Assembly (NCBI GenBank): GCA_015257485.1
Contig: JABZKC010000025.1
Span: forward strand, 1-9,876
Reading direction: 5' to 3'
Source: Nanosynbacter sp.
Lineage (GTDB): Bacteria > Patescibacteriota > Saccharimonadia > Saccharimonadales > Saccharimonadaceae
Length of the DNA stretch: 9,876 bases
Made by a program: the position numbers and the translations under genes. Every line of letters begins with the position of its first letter. Position 1 is the stretch's first letter. Shown here piece after piece: positions 1 through 6,617 of this stretch. The notes under the pieces are model-generated. The model saw only the letters and a program-made list of their open reading frames with translations. It was not told where the DNA came from and ran no database searches.

Positions 1-442
1 TTGTTCCTTCAGATTTCTCGAACCCGAGCTGTTTATAAGCGGTACCGAGAACACCGTTGACGAACTTAGAAGAATTTTCTGAGCCAAAAGATTTAGCTAA
101 TTCAACGGATTCATTGATGGCAACTTTTGGTGGCACGGTTTGAGCTTCGAGCTCATAGAGCCCGAGGCGCAAAATATTACGGTCAATCGCGGCAATAGAG
201 GCGAGTGGCCATTCAGGTGCTAATGGATGCAATTCTTGATCAAGTTTTTCTTGATGTTCCAAAATACCTTTGGTGGTATTGATAATAAAATCAGTATCAC
301 CAACGGCTTTAACGTATGGTTCGATATTTTTTGCGATAATAACATTGATGTCGGCTGTAGCGTCGCCCGCCAAACTTCTCACCTCGTATTCATAGAGGCT
401 TTGAAGGATAATAATTCTGCCAAGGTGCCGATTACTTGCCAT
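1..442 (-). CDS. nusB: NusB transcription antitermination factor (3' end outside window)
   Basis: NusB pairs with S10 (NusE) at boxA of nascent rRNA transcripts and supports antitermination and rRNA maturation in the cytoplasm. The reading frame starts MASNRHLGRIIILQSLYEYE and stays open for 147 codons to the left edge. Family signatures are visible: an N-terminal R-x-x-x-x-x-L-Q-x-L-Y-E helix; IAAIDRNILRLGLYEL near residues 83-98 (compare ER-x-ILR-x-A-x-YEL in other NusB); PPKVAINESVELAKSFG shortly after; and the closing SSKFVNGVLGTAYK. NusB proteins are about 135-150 residues, so only a short tail is missing. The ATG (442-440) overlaps the rpmF stop as TAATG, so translation is probably coupled to rpmF. 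It has no promoter of its own. The identification is secure; the exact C-terminus is not visible. Confidence 0.93.
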   Translation of the reverse strand, partial: MASNRHLGRIIILQSLYEYEVRSLAGDATADINVIIAKNIEPYVKAVGDTDFIINTTKGILEHQEKLDQELHPLAPEWPLASIAAIDRNILRLGLYELEAQTVPPKVAINESVELAKSFGSENSSKFVNGVLGTAYKQLGFEKSEGT

Positions 443-642
443 TATTTTTCGCTTTTCTTTGTCTTTTTAGTAGCTTTAACTGCGGTTTTAACAGTTTTAA
501 CTTTAAGATTTGGGGTTTTCTTAGCAGTTTCGAAAGCCTTAACAGGTGATTTCTTGTTGACTGCACGAGCTAAGACAAGACGAAGGTGGCTACGGCGTAG
601 ACCAGTCTTTCTTGGGCTGCTTTGCTTTTTAGGTTCAGGCAT
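442..642 (-). CDS. rpmF: Ribosomal protein bL32, zinc-less and with a basic tail
   Basis: This 66-residue, very basic protein is probably bL32 of the large ribosomal subunit. The N-terminus (PEPKKQSSPRKTGLRRSHLR) matches the L32 pattern P-K-x-x-x-S-x-x-R-x-x-x-RR-x-H. After about residue 22 it diverges. There is no cysteine at all, so the C-x-x-C zinc ribbon of many L32 proteins is absent, and the C-terminal half is a Lys/Ala/Thr/Val-rich tail. The start is supported by AAGGAG (649-654 on the plus strand) 6 nt before the ATG and by a good promoter upstream. Its TAA overlaps the nusB ATG. Position before nusB and length fit L32. The alternative is another small basic RNA-binding protein, which I consider less likely. 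Confidence 0.75.
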   Translation of the reverse strand: MPEPKKQSSPRKTGLRRSHLRLVLARAVNKKSPVKAFETAKKTPNLKVKTVKTAVKATKKTKKSEK

Positions 643-675
643 TAAATGCTCCTTGTTAATATATAAATTTGTATT

Positions 676-704
676 ATTGTACTATAAAAACCCGTGGTTT
701 GCAA
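676..704 (-). promoter_or_regulatory. Sigma70 promoter for rpmF-nusB
   Basis: Read on the minus strand, -35 TTGCAA (699-704) and -10 TACAAT (676-681) are separated by exactly 17 bp. Transcription would begin near 669, giving a leader of about 26 nt that carries the AAGGAG ribosome binding site. It lies between the leuS stop and rpmF, so rpmF-nusB can be expressed independently of leuS even if leuS transcripts read through. Confidence 0.75.
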
Positions 705-761
705 GAAAAATCAGAGCGGGTGAGAGATTTTTTCGTGGATTTTTGAGAAAAGATTTTAGAT

Positions 762-3104
762 TTAGGCCACGATGCTGACGAGACGAGTATTTGGTGGGAA
801 AATAATTTTTCGTGGCTCACCATTCAGGTATTTTTGAACATTTTCGTCGGCTAGCGCAAGCTTTTGAATTTCTTCTTGAGTAATATCCGTCGGAAGTTGC
901 AACTTAGCGCGGACCTTTCCGTTCACTTGAATGATATATTCGGCGGTCTCGCTGACTAAGGCAGATTCATCGTAGGTTGGCCAAGAAATGTCGAACCCGA
1001 GCGTCTCAAGCATTTCAGAAGCGAGATGTGGCGCGAATGGATAAAGTAGTTTGGCTAGAACCACTAGATCAGCTTTAGCGGTGCCGTTTTTATAGAGATG
1101 ATTAACAAACTCCATGAGGGCGGCCACTACGGTATTAAAGTTCGCACGATTCATATCGTCGGTGGCTTTTTTGATAGTTTTATGGCGAGCCATGAGATTA
1201 GTGTCGTCGTCAACCTTAGTGGTGGTATTCTCGAGATAAACTAGATTAAAGCAGCGGTTAAGGAAGCGATAAACACCACCAATAGCCTTGGTACTCCAAG
1301 CGGCATCTTCATTGTAAGGACCGATGAAAAGTTCATAAGTGCGTAGTGTATCAGCACCATAGCCTGAATCAATCACATCGAGTGGGTCGATGACATTGCC
1401 CTTAGATTTACTCATTTTTTTGCCATCTGGAGCATTGATGTAGCCGTTATAAAGCAGAGTCTTGACTGGCTCGTCGAAAGGTAGCAAACCTAAATCATGG
1501 AAGAACATGGCCCAGAAACGCACATATAGTAAGTGAGCGACAGCGTGGTCGCCACCGACGTAGATATCGGTCGGAGCCCAATATTTGACAGCCTCTTGAT
1601 CCCAGGCATGCTCTTTATCATGAGGTGAAGTATAGCGCCAGAGATACCAAGAAGAACAAGCATAACCGTCCAGAGTATCGGTTTCACGAGTCATTTCTTC
1701 GCCATTGATGATAACTTTTTTCCAGTCCTCAGCCTTAGCGAGAGCGGAACGACCAGAGCTATCAGGTTTATAGTCAGTGATATCTGGCAAGACTACTGGT
1801 AGTTGGTCTTCTGGAATGGCATGAGGATTCCCATCCTTATCATAGGCGATTGGGATTGGGCAACCCCAATAACGTTGACGAGAAATCAACCAGTCACGCA
1901 TACGATAGGTAGTGCGAGGGGCGGCAATCTGGTCTTTTTTAAGATCCTTAGTGATTTTAGCCTTAGCTTCCTCAGAGTTGAGACCGGTATAATCGCCAGA
2001 GTTAATTAAAATTTCATTTTCGTCAATCACAGTTTTTACTTCGAGGCCATACTTTTCTGCAAAGGCTTGGTCGCGCTCATCATGAGCTGGCACCGCCATC
2101 ACAGCACCTTCACCGTAGCCAATTAATACATAGTCAGCGACATAAATTGGCATTTTGGCACCAGTAACTGGATTAATCGCGAAGCTTCCAGTGAAGACAC
2201 CGGTCTTTTCCTTGTTCTCTTGACGTTCGATTTCGGATTTTTTAATGGCATTTTTAGCATATTCTGCCACCTCGACTTTTTGATCTTCAGTAGCAAGTTC
2301 AAGAGCAAGTGGATGCTCTGGTGCAAGCACCAAGAAGGTGGCACCAAAAATCGTATCGATGCGAGTAGTAAAGACTTTAATCTGATGTACAGAATCGGCC
2401 ACCTGGAAGACCACCTCTGAACCGACAGACTTACCAATCCAGTTCTTTTGCATGGTTTTGATTTTCTCTGGCCAGTCGAGGCTATCAACATCAGCGAGCA
2501 GACGGTCAGCGTAATCCGTGATTTTGAAGAACCATTGCTTCATTTTTTTCTTTTCAACTTCGGTACCACAGCGCCAGCAGTGACCATTTTCTACCTGTTC
2601 GTTAGCAAGAACGGTTTGGTCATTCGGGCACCACCACTGATAGCTTTCTTTCTGGTAGGCTAGACCATTTTTAAATAATTGCAAGAAACACCACTGGGTC
2701 CAACGATAATATTCGGGATCGGAGGTATTAATTTCGCGTGACCAGTCAATGGCAAAACCGAGACGCTGAGCCTGCTTGCGGAAGTTTTCGGTATTGATAC
2801 GAGTAGCTTCTTTCGGAGAAACACCGGTCTTAATTGCGTAATTTTCGGCTGGCAGACCAAAAGTATCGTAACCAAACGGACGTAAAACGTTATAGCCATT
2901 CTGAGAATAGAAACGAGCTAAGGCATCGACGATCGAAAAATTACGCACATGCCCGACGTGAAGACCTGCACCAGATGGGTATGGAAACATTTCGGCGAGA
3001 TATTTTTTCGGTTTTGTCGAATTTTCTTCTGCCTTATAGGTTTCCTGTTCGGCCCAAATTTTTTGCCATTTTTGTTCGATTTTTAAGGGATTATAACGTT
3101 CCAT
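762..3104 (-). CDS. leuS: Leucyl-tRNA synthetase (class Ia)
   Basis: This enzyme charges tRNA-Leu with leucine using ATP in the cytoplasm. The 780 residues are close to the usual bacterial size of about 800-860. Seen in order: the HIGH-type motif PYPSGAGLHVGH (41-52); a zinc-binding insertion with C159, C176 and C179; the CP1 editing domain with TTRIDT (246-251) and AVPAHDERD (337-345); GCPIPIAYDKDG (414-425); the KMSKS loop (563-567); and a C-terminal RNA-binding domain containing VNGKVRAKLQLP. Most LeuRS have TTRPDT in the editing site, so the Pro-to-Ile change is a small departure; the editing aspartate D342 is present. The ATG follows the TAA of the upstream methyltransferase gene directly (TAAATG). 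An AGGAG inside that gene's last codons is the ribosome binding site, so the two genes are co-transcribed and probably coupled. No strong terminator follows. Confidence 0.97.
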   Translation of the reverse strand: MERYNPLKIEQKWQKIWAEQETYKAEENSTKPKKYLAEMFPYPSGAGLHVGHVRNFSIVDALARFYSQNGYNVLRPFGYDTFGLPAENYAIKTGVSPKEATRINTENFRKQAQRLGFAIDWSREINTSDPEYYRWTQWCFLQLFKNGLAYQKESYQWWCPNDQTVLANEQVENGHCWRCGTEVEKKKMKQWFFKITDYADRLLADVDSLDWPEKIKTMQKNWIGKSVGSEVVFQVADSVHQIKVFTTRIDTIFGATFLVLAPEHPLALELATEDQKVEVAEYAKNAIKKSEIERQENKEKTGVFTGSFAINPVTGAKMPIYVADYVLIGYGEGAVMAVPAHDERDQAFAEKYGLEVKTVIDENEILINSGDYTGLNSEEAKAKITKDLKKDQIAAPRTTYRMRDWLISRQRYWGCPIPIAYDKDGNPHAIPEDQLPVVLPDITDYKPDSSGRSALAKAEDWKKVIINGEEMTRETDTLDGYACSSWYLWRYTSPHDKEHAWDQEAVKYWAPTDIYVGGDHAVAHLLYVRFWAMFFHDLGLLPFDEPVKTLLYNGYINAPDGKKMSKSKGNVIDPLDVIDSGYGADTLRTYELFIGPYNEDAAWSTKAIGGVYRFLNRCFNLVYLENTTTKVDDDTNLMARHKTIKKATDDMNRANFNTVVAALMEFVNHLYKNGTAKADLVVLAKLLYPFAPHLASEMLETLGFDISWPTYDESALVSETAEYIIQVNGKVRAKLQLPTDITQEEIQKLALADENVQKYLNGEPRKIIFPPNTRLVSIVA

Positions 3105-3638
3105 TTAGCTCCTATTTTCTATATTATAACACTTTAATTCATAGAGTATCATCCCAGTGGCCACTGAAACATTAAAAGACTCTTTTCCGCCAGCCATAGG
3201 AATTTCGACAAAGACATCTAATTTTTCACGAAGTTCTGCGGCAATGCCATCAACTTCCTCACCGAGCACTAAAGCAACTCTTGGGCCGATTTTTGCGTGA
3301 AAATCCGGTGAGTTAATCCGAATGAGGCGCGAATCGTCTAGGTTATTTTCTAAGCCTACGAGCTGGAAGCCGTCTTTGCGATAATTTTCTAGGGTTTGAA
3401 GAATATTATCAGTCGCTGCTAGATCTAGATAAGCCTCAGCGCCAAGCGCAGTCTTATGGATTTTGGCTGTAATGTTTTCGGCGATATGTGGAAGCTCTTT
3501 CGATACGGGGAGCGGAGTGGGAGTGTAACCGGAAAAGATCACCTTCTCGACGCCCAGTCCTTCGGCGGTGCGCAAAATCGCCCCCACATTCAAGATGGAG
3601 CGAATATTGTGCAAGATAAGATGAATTTCACGAGACAT
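3105..3638 (-). CDS. TrmH/SpoU-family RNA 2'-O-methyltransferase (SPOUT fold)
   Basis: This 177-residue protein is a single-domain SPOUT methyltransferase that should transfer a methyl group from S-adenosylmethionine to a ribose 2'-OH of rRNA or tRNA. All three family motifs are present: motif 1 with N11, GAILRTAE and R23; motif 2 VALVLGEEVDGI (121-132); and motif 3 with IPMAGG (146-151) and SFNVSVATGMILYEL (154-168). This closes the trefoil knot that binds AdoMet. The protein lacks the extra N-terminal substrate-binding domain of RlmB or TsnR and resembles small TrmH/TrmL-type enzymes. The exact target nucleotide cannot be read from sequence, so no symbol is given. It is the first gene of the methyltransferase-leuS pair. 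Its ATG lies 6 nt after a TATAAT box, so its mRNA may be leaderless. Confidence 0.92.
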   Translation of the reverse strand: MSREIHLILHNIRSILNVGAILRTAEGLGVEKVIFSGYTPTPLPVSKELPHIAENITAKIHKTALGAEAYLDLAATDNILQTLENYRKDGFQLVGLENNLDDSRLIRINSPDFHAKIGPRVALVLGEEVDGIAAELREKLDVFVEIPMAGGKESFNVSVATGMILYELKCYNIENRS

Positions 3639-3644
3639 ATCTCT

Positions 3645-3675
3645 ATTATACTAGATAGAAAACTGTTATGTTTAA
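3645..3675 (-). promoter_or_regulatory. Promoter for the methyltransferase-leuS pair, predicted leaderless
   Basis: On the minus strand a perfect -10 TATAAT (3645-3650) ends 6 nt before the ATG at 3638. Transcription normally starts about 7 nt after the -10, which falls on the start codon and leaves no room for a Shine-Dalgarno site. The -35 is poor: TTAAAC (3670-3675) at 19 bp spacing is the best match. The -35 area is interleaved with that of the divergent promoter. Confidence 0.6.
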
Positions 3676-3684
3676 TGTTATAAT
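3656..3684 (+). promoter_or_regulatory. Promoter for the LOG-family gene, extended -10, predicted leaderless
   Basis: TATAAT (3679-3684) is preceded by TGT, giving an extended -10 (TGnTATAAT). A 4-of-6 match to the -35 consensus, TAGAAA (3656-3661), sits 17 bp upstream. Only 6 nt (CAAGAA) separate the -10 from the ATG at 3691, so the predicted start site is the start codon itself. No Shine-Dalgarno is present. Confidence 0.65.
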
Positions 3685-3690
3685 CAAGAA

Positions 3691-4401
3691 ATGGATAAGA
3701 TAACACTAAACTGGCTCAATGAGCTTAAGGACAATAAGATTGCCGGACCAGATGTCGACCGTTCAATGGCTTACGCCAAAGATCTTCTGAAGGGTCTTTC
3801 GACAATTAGTCAATTCTCACAGGGTGTGACAATCTTCGGCTCGGCCAGGACTAACGAAAAAGATAAATATTACAAAAAAGCCATGGAACTTGGACGATTA
3901 CTTGCCGAAAATGGACATCCGGTGATTACTGGTGGTGGACCTGGTATCATGGAGGCAGCCAACCGTGGTGCTTTCGAGTATGGCGGTCGGTCGGTCGGTC
4001 TCAATATCATTTTGCCACACGAACAAAAAATTAATCCATATCTCACCGATACCATGGAATTTCATTATTTCTTTGCCCGCAAGGTGATGCTAGTGATGTC
4101 GAGTAAGGCTTACGCATTTTTCCCTGGTGGATTTGGCACACTCGATGAACTTTCTGAGGTATTGATGTTAATGCAAGGTAAGAAGATGCCAAAAATGCCA
4201 TTCTTCTTCATCGGAAAGGCTTATTGGAAGCCGCTGATTAAATTCTTCTCTAATACGATGATTAAGGAAGGTATGATCAAGAAGGAAGATTTGAAGATTT
4301 TCAAGGTGACGGATGATGTGCGCGATGTAGTGCTCGCGGCAAATAAAATTGGACATCTGAAGATTGACCAAAATATCTATAACAATTTCAAGTCGGTCTA
4401 A
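3691..4401 (+). CDS. LOG-family (Lonely Guy, TIGR00730-type) nucleotide phosphoribohydrolase
   Basis: LOG-family enzymes hydrolyse nucleoside 5'-monophosphates (cytokinin ribotides in plants, AMP-like substrates in many bacteria) to free base plus ribose 5-phosphate. The 236-residue protein shows the Rossmann-like lysine-decarboxylase-like fold: FGSAR (49-53), the GGGPGIMEAANRG motif (81-93), an ARK pair (129-131), and the catalytic PGGFGTLDE signature (145-153). It is a hydrolase, not a lysine decarboxylase, although databases often mislabel the family. The N-terminal 35 residues are a helical extension. It is the only plus-strand gene here, divergent from the methyltransferase-leuS pair and convergent on the gapA operon, with a terminator between. 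The ATG is favoured by the adjacent -10 box. The substrate base is unknown. Confidence 0.9.
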   Translation: MDKITLNWLNELKDNKIAGPDVDRSMAYAKDLLKGLSTISQFSQGVTIFGSARTNEKDKYYKKAMELGRLLAENGHPVITGGGPGIMEAANRGAFEYGGRSVGLNIILPHEQKINPYLTDTMEFHYFFARKVMLVMSSKAYAFFPGGFGTLDELSEVLMLMQGKKMPKMPFFFIGKAYWKPLIKFFSNTMIKEGMIKKEDLKIFKVTDDVRDVVLAANKIGHLKIDQNIYNNFKSV

Positions 4402-4469
4402 GATTTATAGGTTTTAATCATATTTGAGAATTCTTTCGAAGTAAGATTAAGAAAAAACGAATTACAGAC

Positions 4470-4503
4470 AAAAAAAATAGAGCCATTCGAGCTCTATTTT
4501 TTT
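4470..4503. terminator. Bidirectional intrinsic terminator between LOG gene and pfkB
   Basis: An 8-bp stem AATAGAGC (4476-4483) / GCTCTATT (4491-4498) closes a 7-nt loop. It is flanked by eight A on the left (4470-4477) and seven T on the right (4497-4503), so it works as a hairpin plus U-tract on either strand. It serves the convergent ends of the LOG-family gene and the gapA-rpiB-rpe-pfkB operon. The rest of the 153-base gap (4402-4554) shows nothing else I can support. Confidence 0.88.
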
Positions 4504-4554
4504 ATTAAAGACTAGTGATTTATGGCTTTGTAGCTATAATTTTATACCCACACA

Positions 4555-5481
4555 TTAAAGTCTTTGGATTGGCATGGGATGGAGGTCTTCATCACCGTAA
4601 AGCGTACCGGCTTGAGCGCCAATGTAGGAAATTACGGAGGTGGCATTGGCGGCAGCAAAGATCAGGGCATCCTTAAACTTTTTACCATCCAGAGTGGCGG
4701 ACAAAAATCCTGCACCAAAGGCATCCCCTGCACCGGTAGTGTCTTTCGGAGTTTTCATTTCATATTCTGCCAAACGATAGGTCTCTTTACCATTCGTCGC
4801 AATAGAGCCGCGCGCTCCGGCGGTGATAATCACGGTTTTAACATAACGCGCGAGTTTAACCAAAAGCTCTTCGAGGATTTCCCCGCCGATCAAGGTTTTC
4901 GCTTCTTTTTCATTCAAAATTAAAACATCGATATCTTGAAGTAGGCCTAAAAGTTTCTTCTTTTCGGCAATTTCTTCCATGCCGGGGTTCCACATAATCT
5001 TAATACTTTTTTCTTTGGCTTTTTCAAAAAAGCGCAAACAGGTATTCATGTCACCATTTAGACTAGTGACGTAAAGCCAATCTGGGTTAGATAAATCAAG
5101 ATCGGAGGCCTCGAGCTTAGCAAAACTTTCGGAAGCGCCACGGCAAGTCAAAATCGTGCGTTTACCAGTTTCGGAATCGAGCAAAATCACCGAGGTACCA
5201 GTCTTTTTACGGGTAAAATTGAGATAGCTGGTGTCGACATTTTCGTTTTGGAGGAAATTCAAAATAGCATTGGCGGCACTATCACGACCAAAATTAGATA
5301 TGACAATAGTTTCGTGGCCGTGTCTAGTGAAATTCGTGGCTGCATTGATCGCACCACCACCCACTTCGAAACTGTTTTTATCGATGGTGAGCTTCTCGCC
5401 GGTTTTAATTTCACCGAGATCGTTGTGGTCGATCATATAGATATCTTGTAAAACACTACCGAGACAAACTACGCGACTCAT
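4555..5481 (-). CDS. PfkB-family sugar/nucleoside kinase (ribokinase-like)
   Basis: This protein phosphorylates a sugar or nucleoside hydroxyl with ATP. The 308 residues are typical for the family. Both PfkB signatures are visible: GGGAINAATNFTRHG (41-55) near the N-terminus and DTTGAGDAFGAGF (247-259), where D253 is the expected catalytic base. The stretch WNPG (164-167), ILNEKEA (188-194) and ITAGARGS (219-226) is also as in ribokinases and related kinases. The specific substrate (ribose, fructose, another ketose or a nucleoside) cannot be settled from sequence. The ATG overlaps the stop of the Rpe-like gene as ATGA (5478-5481), with GGAG 7 nt upstream (5489-5492), so it is translationally coupled. 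It is the last gene of the gapA operon and ends before the bidirectional terminator. Confidence 0.93.
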   Translation of the reverse strand: MSRVVCLGSVLQDIYMIDHNDLGEIKTGEKLTIDKNSFEVGGGAINAATNFTRHGHETIVISNFGRDSAANAILNFLQNENVDTSYLNFTRKKTGTSVILLDSETGKRTILTCRGASESFAKLEASDLDLSNPDWLYVTSLNGDMNTCLRFFEKAKEKSIKIMWNPGMEEIAEKKKLLGLLQDIDVLILNEKEAKTLIGGEILEELLVKLARYVKTVIITAGARGSIATNGKETYRLAEYEMKTPKDTTGAGDAFGAGFLSATLDGKKFKDALIFAAANATSVISYIGAQAGTLYGDEDLHPMPIQRL

Positions 5482-6137
5482 AGGAAAACTCCACGTTTTT
5501 TAGCTTCTGCCACTAAGGCCTCATAGGCAGCCTTTTTATCTTCGGGCTGAGACAGGGCGGATCCAATATTAATGACATTTACTTCGTAATTAGCTAGGGC
5601 ACGGACATTAGTCAGATTAGCACCACCGTCCCAACCAATTTCAATGTCAGGCTTGATACTACGAATAATTTTGACTTTTTCGGCCTGCAAAATATCGGCC
5701 TTGGCACCTTGCTGACCGAGGTTGCCGGCAAAAATTAGGGCGTGATCAGCGACTTCGAGATATTTCTTGATTAGACCTGGGTAGGTGGTCGGAAGAATGG
5801 CTACTCCGGCTCTTATTCCAGCTTTTTTCAACTGATCAAAGATGGGCAAGAGATCTTCCGAGGCTTCGGCGTGAAAAATCGCAAGGTGCGGACGTAAACG
5901 CAAGACTTCTGATAAGTGGTCGCTCGGACGAATGGCCATAATATGGAAGTCAAATTGAATACCGTTCGGAAGCTGCGAAATTGAACTTTCGGGCACACTA
6001 CGATTTGGCGTAAAGGTGCCATCCATCAGATCAATCTGAATACGCTTAGCAAATGAAATATAGGCCTTCATCTGCTCGACAAAAACATTCGTGTCATCAG
6101 TTAAAATCGTTGGTACGATAATTGTATCCTCACCCAT
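5478..6137 (-). CDS. Ribulose-phosphate 3-epimerase family protein, divergent active site
   Basis: This is a TIM-barrel protein of the Rpe family (Rpe interconverts ribulose-5-P and xylulose-5-P). The 219 residues match the family length. Recognisable elements are VPTIL (8-12), QIDLMDGTFTPN (34-45), DFHIMAIRP (63-71), GVAILPTT (111-118) and GWDGGANLTNV (168-178). Of the four metal ligands known in Rpe (His, Asp, His, Asp), D36, H65 and D170 are kept, but the first His is Q34. The strongly conserved NPGFGGQ phosphate loop is replaced by AGNLGQQG (137-144). It could therefore be a weak epimerase, or act on another sugar phosphate. It follows rpiB after 11 nt with an AAGGA 5 nt before the ATG, and overlaps pfkB by 4 nt. 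It is the only gene here ending in TGA. Confidence 0.85.
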   Translation of the reverse strand: MGEDTIIVPTILTDDTNVFVEQMKAYISFAKRIQIDLMDGTFTPNRSVPESSISQLPNGIQFDFHIMAIRPSDHLSEVLRLRPHLAIFHAEASEDLLPIFDQLKKAGIRAGVAILPTTYPGLIKKYLEVADHALIFAGNLGQQGAKADILQAEKVKIIRSIKPDIEIGWDGGANLTNVRALANYEVNVINIGSALSQPEDKKAAYEALVAEAKKRGVFL

Positions 6138-6148
6138 ATTTTTCCTTT

Positions 6149-6616
6149 TTAGTAAATATTTTCCTCATCTAGGCGCTGATTTCGACGGATGTAACGCTCT
6201 TCTGGAATAAATGGCTCCTCTAAAAATCCCACCACGGCCGACTCAATTTCTTCTTCCGTCATATAATCCGATGAAAGACAAAGCACGTTGGCGTCATTAT
6301 GTTTGCGACCGATACGGGCGAGAGATTCCGTGTAGCCACAGATAGCACGAATGCCACGGAAGCGGTTGGCTTGAATCGAAATACCATGAGCCGAACCACA
6401 GATAAGGAATCCGCGTGCGGTAGGATTTTCGCGCACCGCACGAGAGACAGCAATTGCAGAATCATTAAAATCGTCGCCTGGCTGAATCGTGAGTGGCCCG
6501 AGATCGGTCACCTCAATATTCATTTCAGGATGGAGATTTTTATATTCGGCCAAAAAAGTCAGAAGACGTTGCTTAACAGTAAATCCACGGTGATCAGAGG
6601 CGACATAAAGTTGCAT
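6149..6616 (-). CDS. rpiB: RpiB/LacAB-family sugar-phosphate isomerase
   Basis: RpiB interconverts ribose-5-P and ribulose-5-P (some members act on allose-6-P or galactose-6-P). The 155-residue protein has SDHRGF (7-12) with the ring-opening D8-H9 pair, the catalytic base C73 in LICGS, IQANRFRGIRA (81-91), and HNDANVL (106-112). The loop after the Cys reads GSAHG instead of the usual GTG-x-G, and the D-Y-P segment is DDF, so specificity is not certain. I start at the second in-frame Met (6616). GGAAAGGAA lies 4-5 nt upstream in the last gapA codons, and this Met aligns with the family start; an earlier Met at 6631 lies inside gapA. One base separates it from the gapA TAA, so the genes are coupled. 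Confidence 0.9.
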   Translation of the reverse strand: MQLYVASDHRGFTVKQRLLTFLAEYKNLHPEMNIEVTDLGPLTIQPGDDFNDSAIAVSRAVRENPTARGFLICGSAHGISIQANRFRGIRAICGYTESLARIGRKHNDANVLCLSSDYMTEEEIESAVVGFLEEPFIPEERYIRRNQRLDEENIY

Positions 6617-6617
6617 T

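Noticed and set aside
706..732. A possible leuS terminator: AAAAATC / GATTTTT stem with a 13-nt loop
   Set aside because: The stem has a single G-C pair and a large loop; too weak to call.
227..778. A 183-codon open frame on the plus strand
   Set aside because: It lies antisense to nusB, rpmF and their promoter, which are supported by family motifs, a Shine-Dalgarno site and a promoter. Its own protein has no recognisable motif.
2834..3175. Plus-strand open frames antisense to leuS and the methyltransferase, including this 113-codon one
   Set aside because: These are mirror frames of well-supported genes and carry no family motifs of their own.
4402..4554. A possible small gene or RNA between the LOG gene and pfkB
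   Set aside because: Apart from the bidirectional terminator I see no ribosome binding site plus frame, and no conserved RNA fold.
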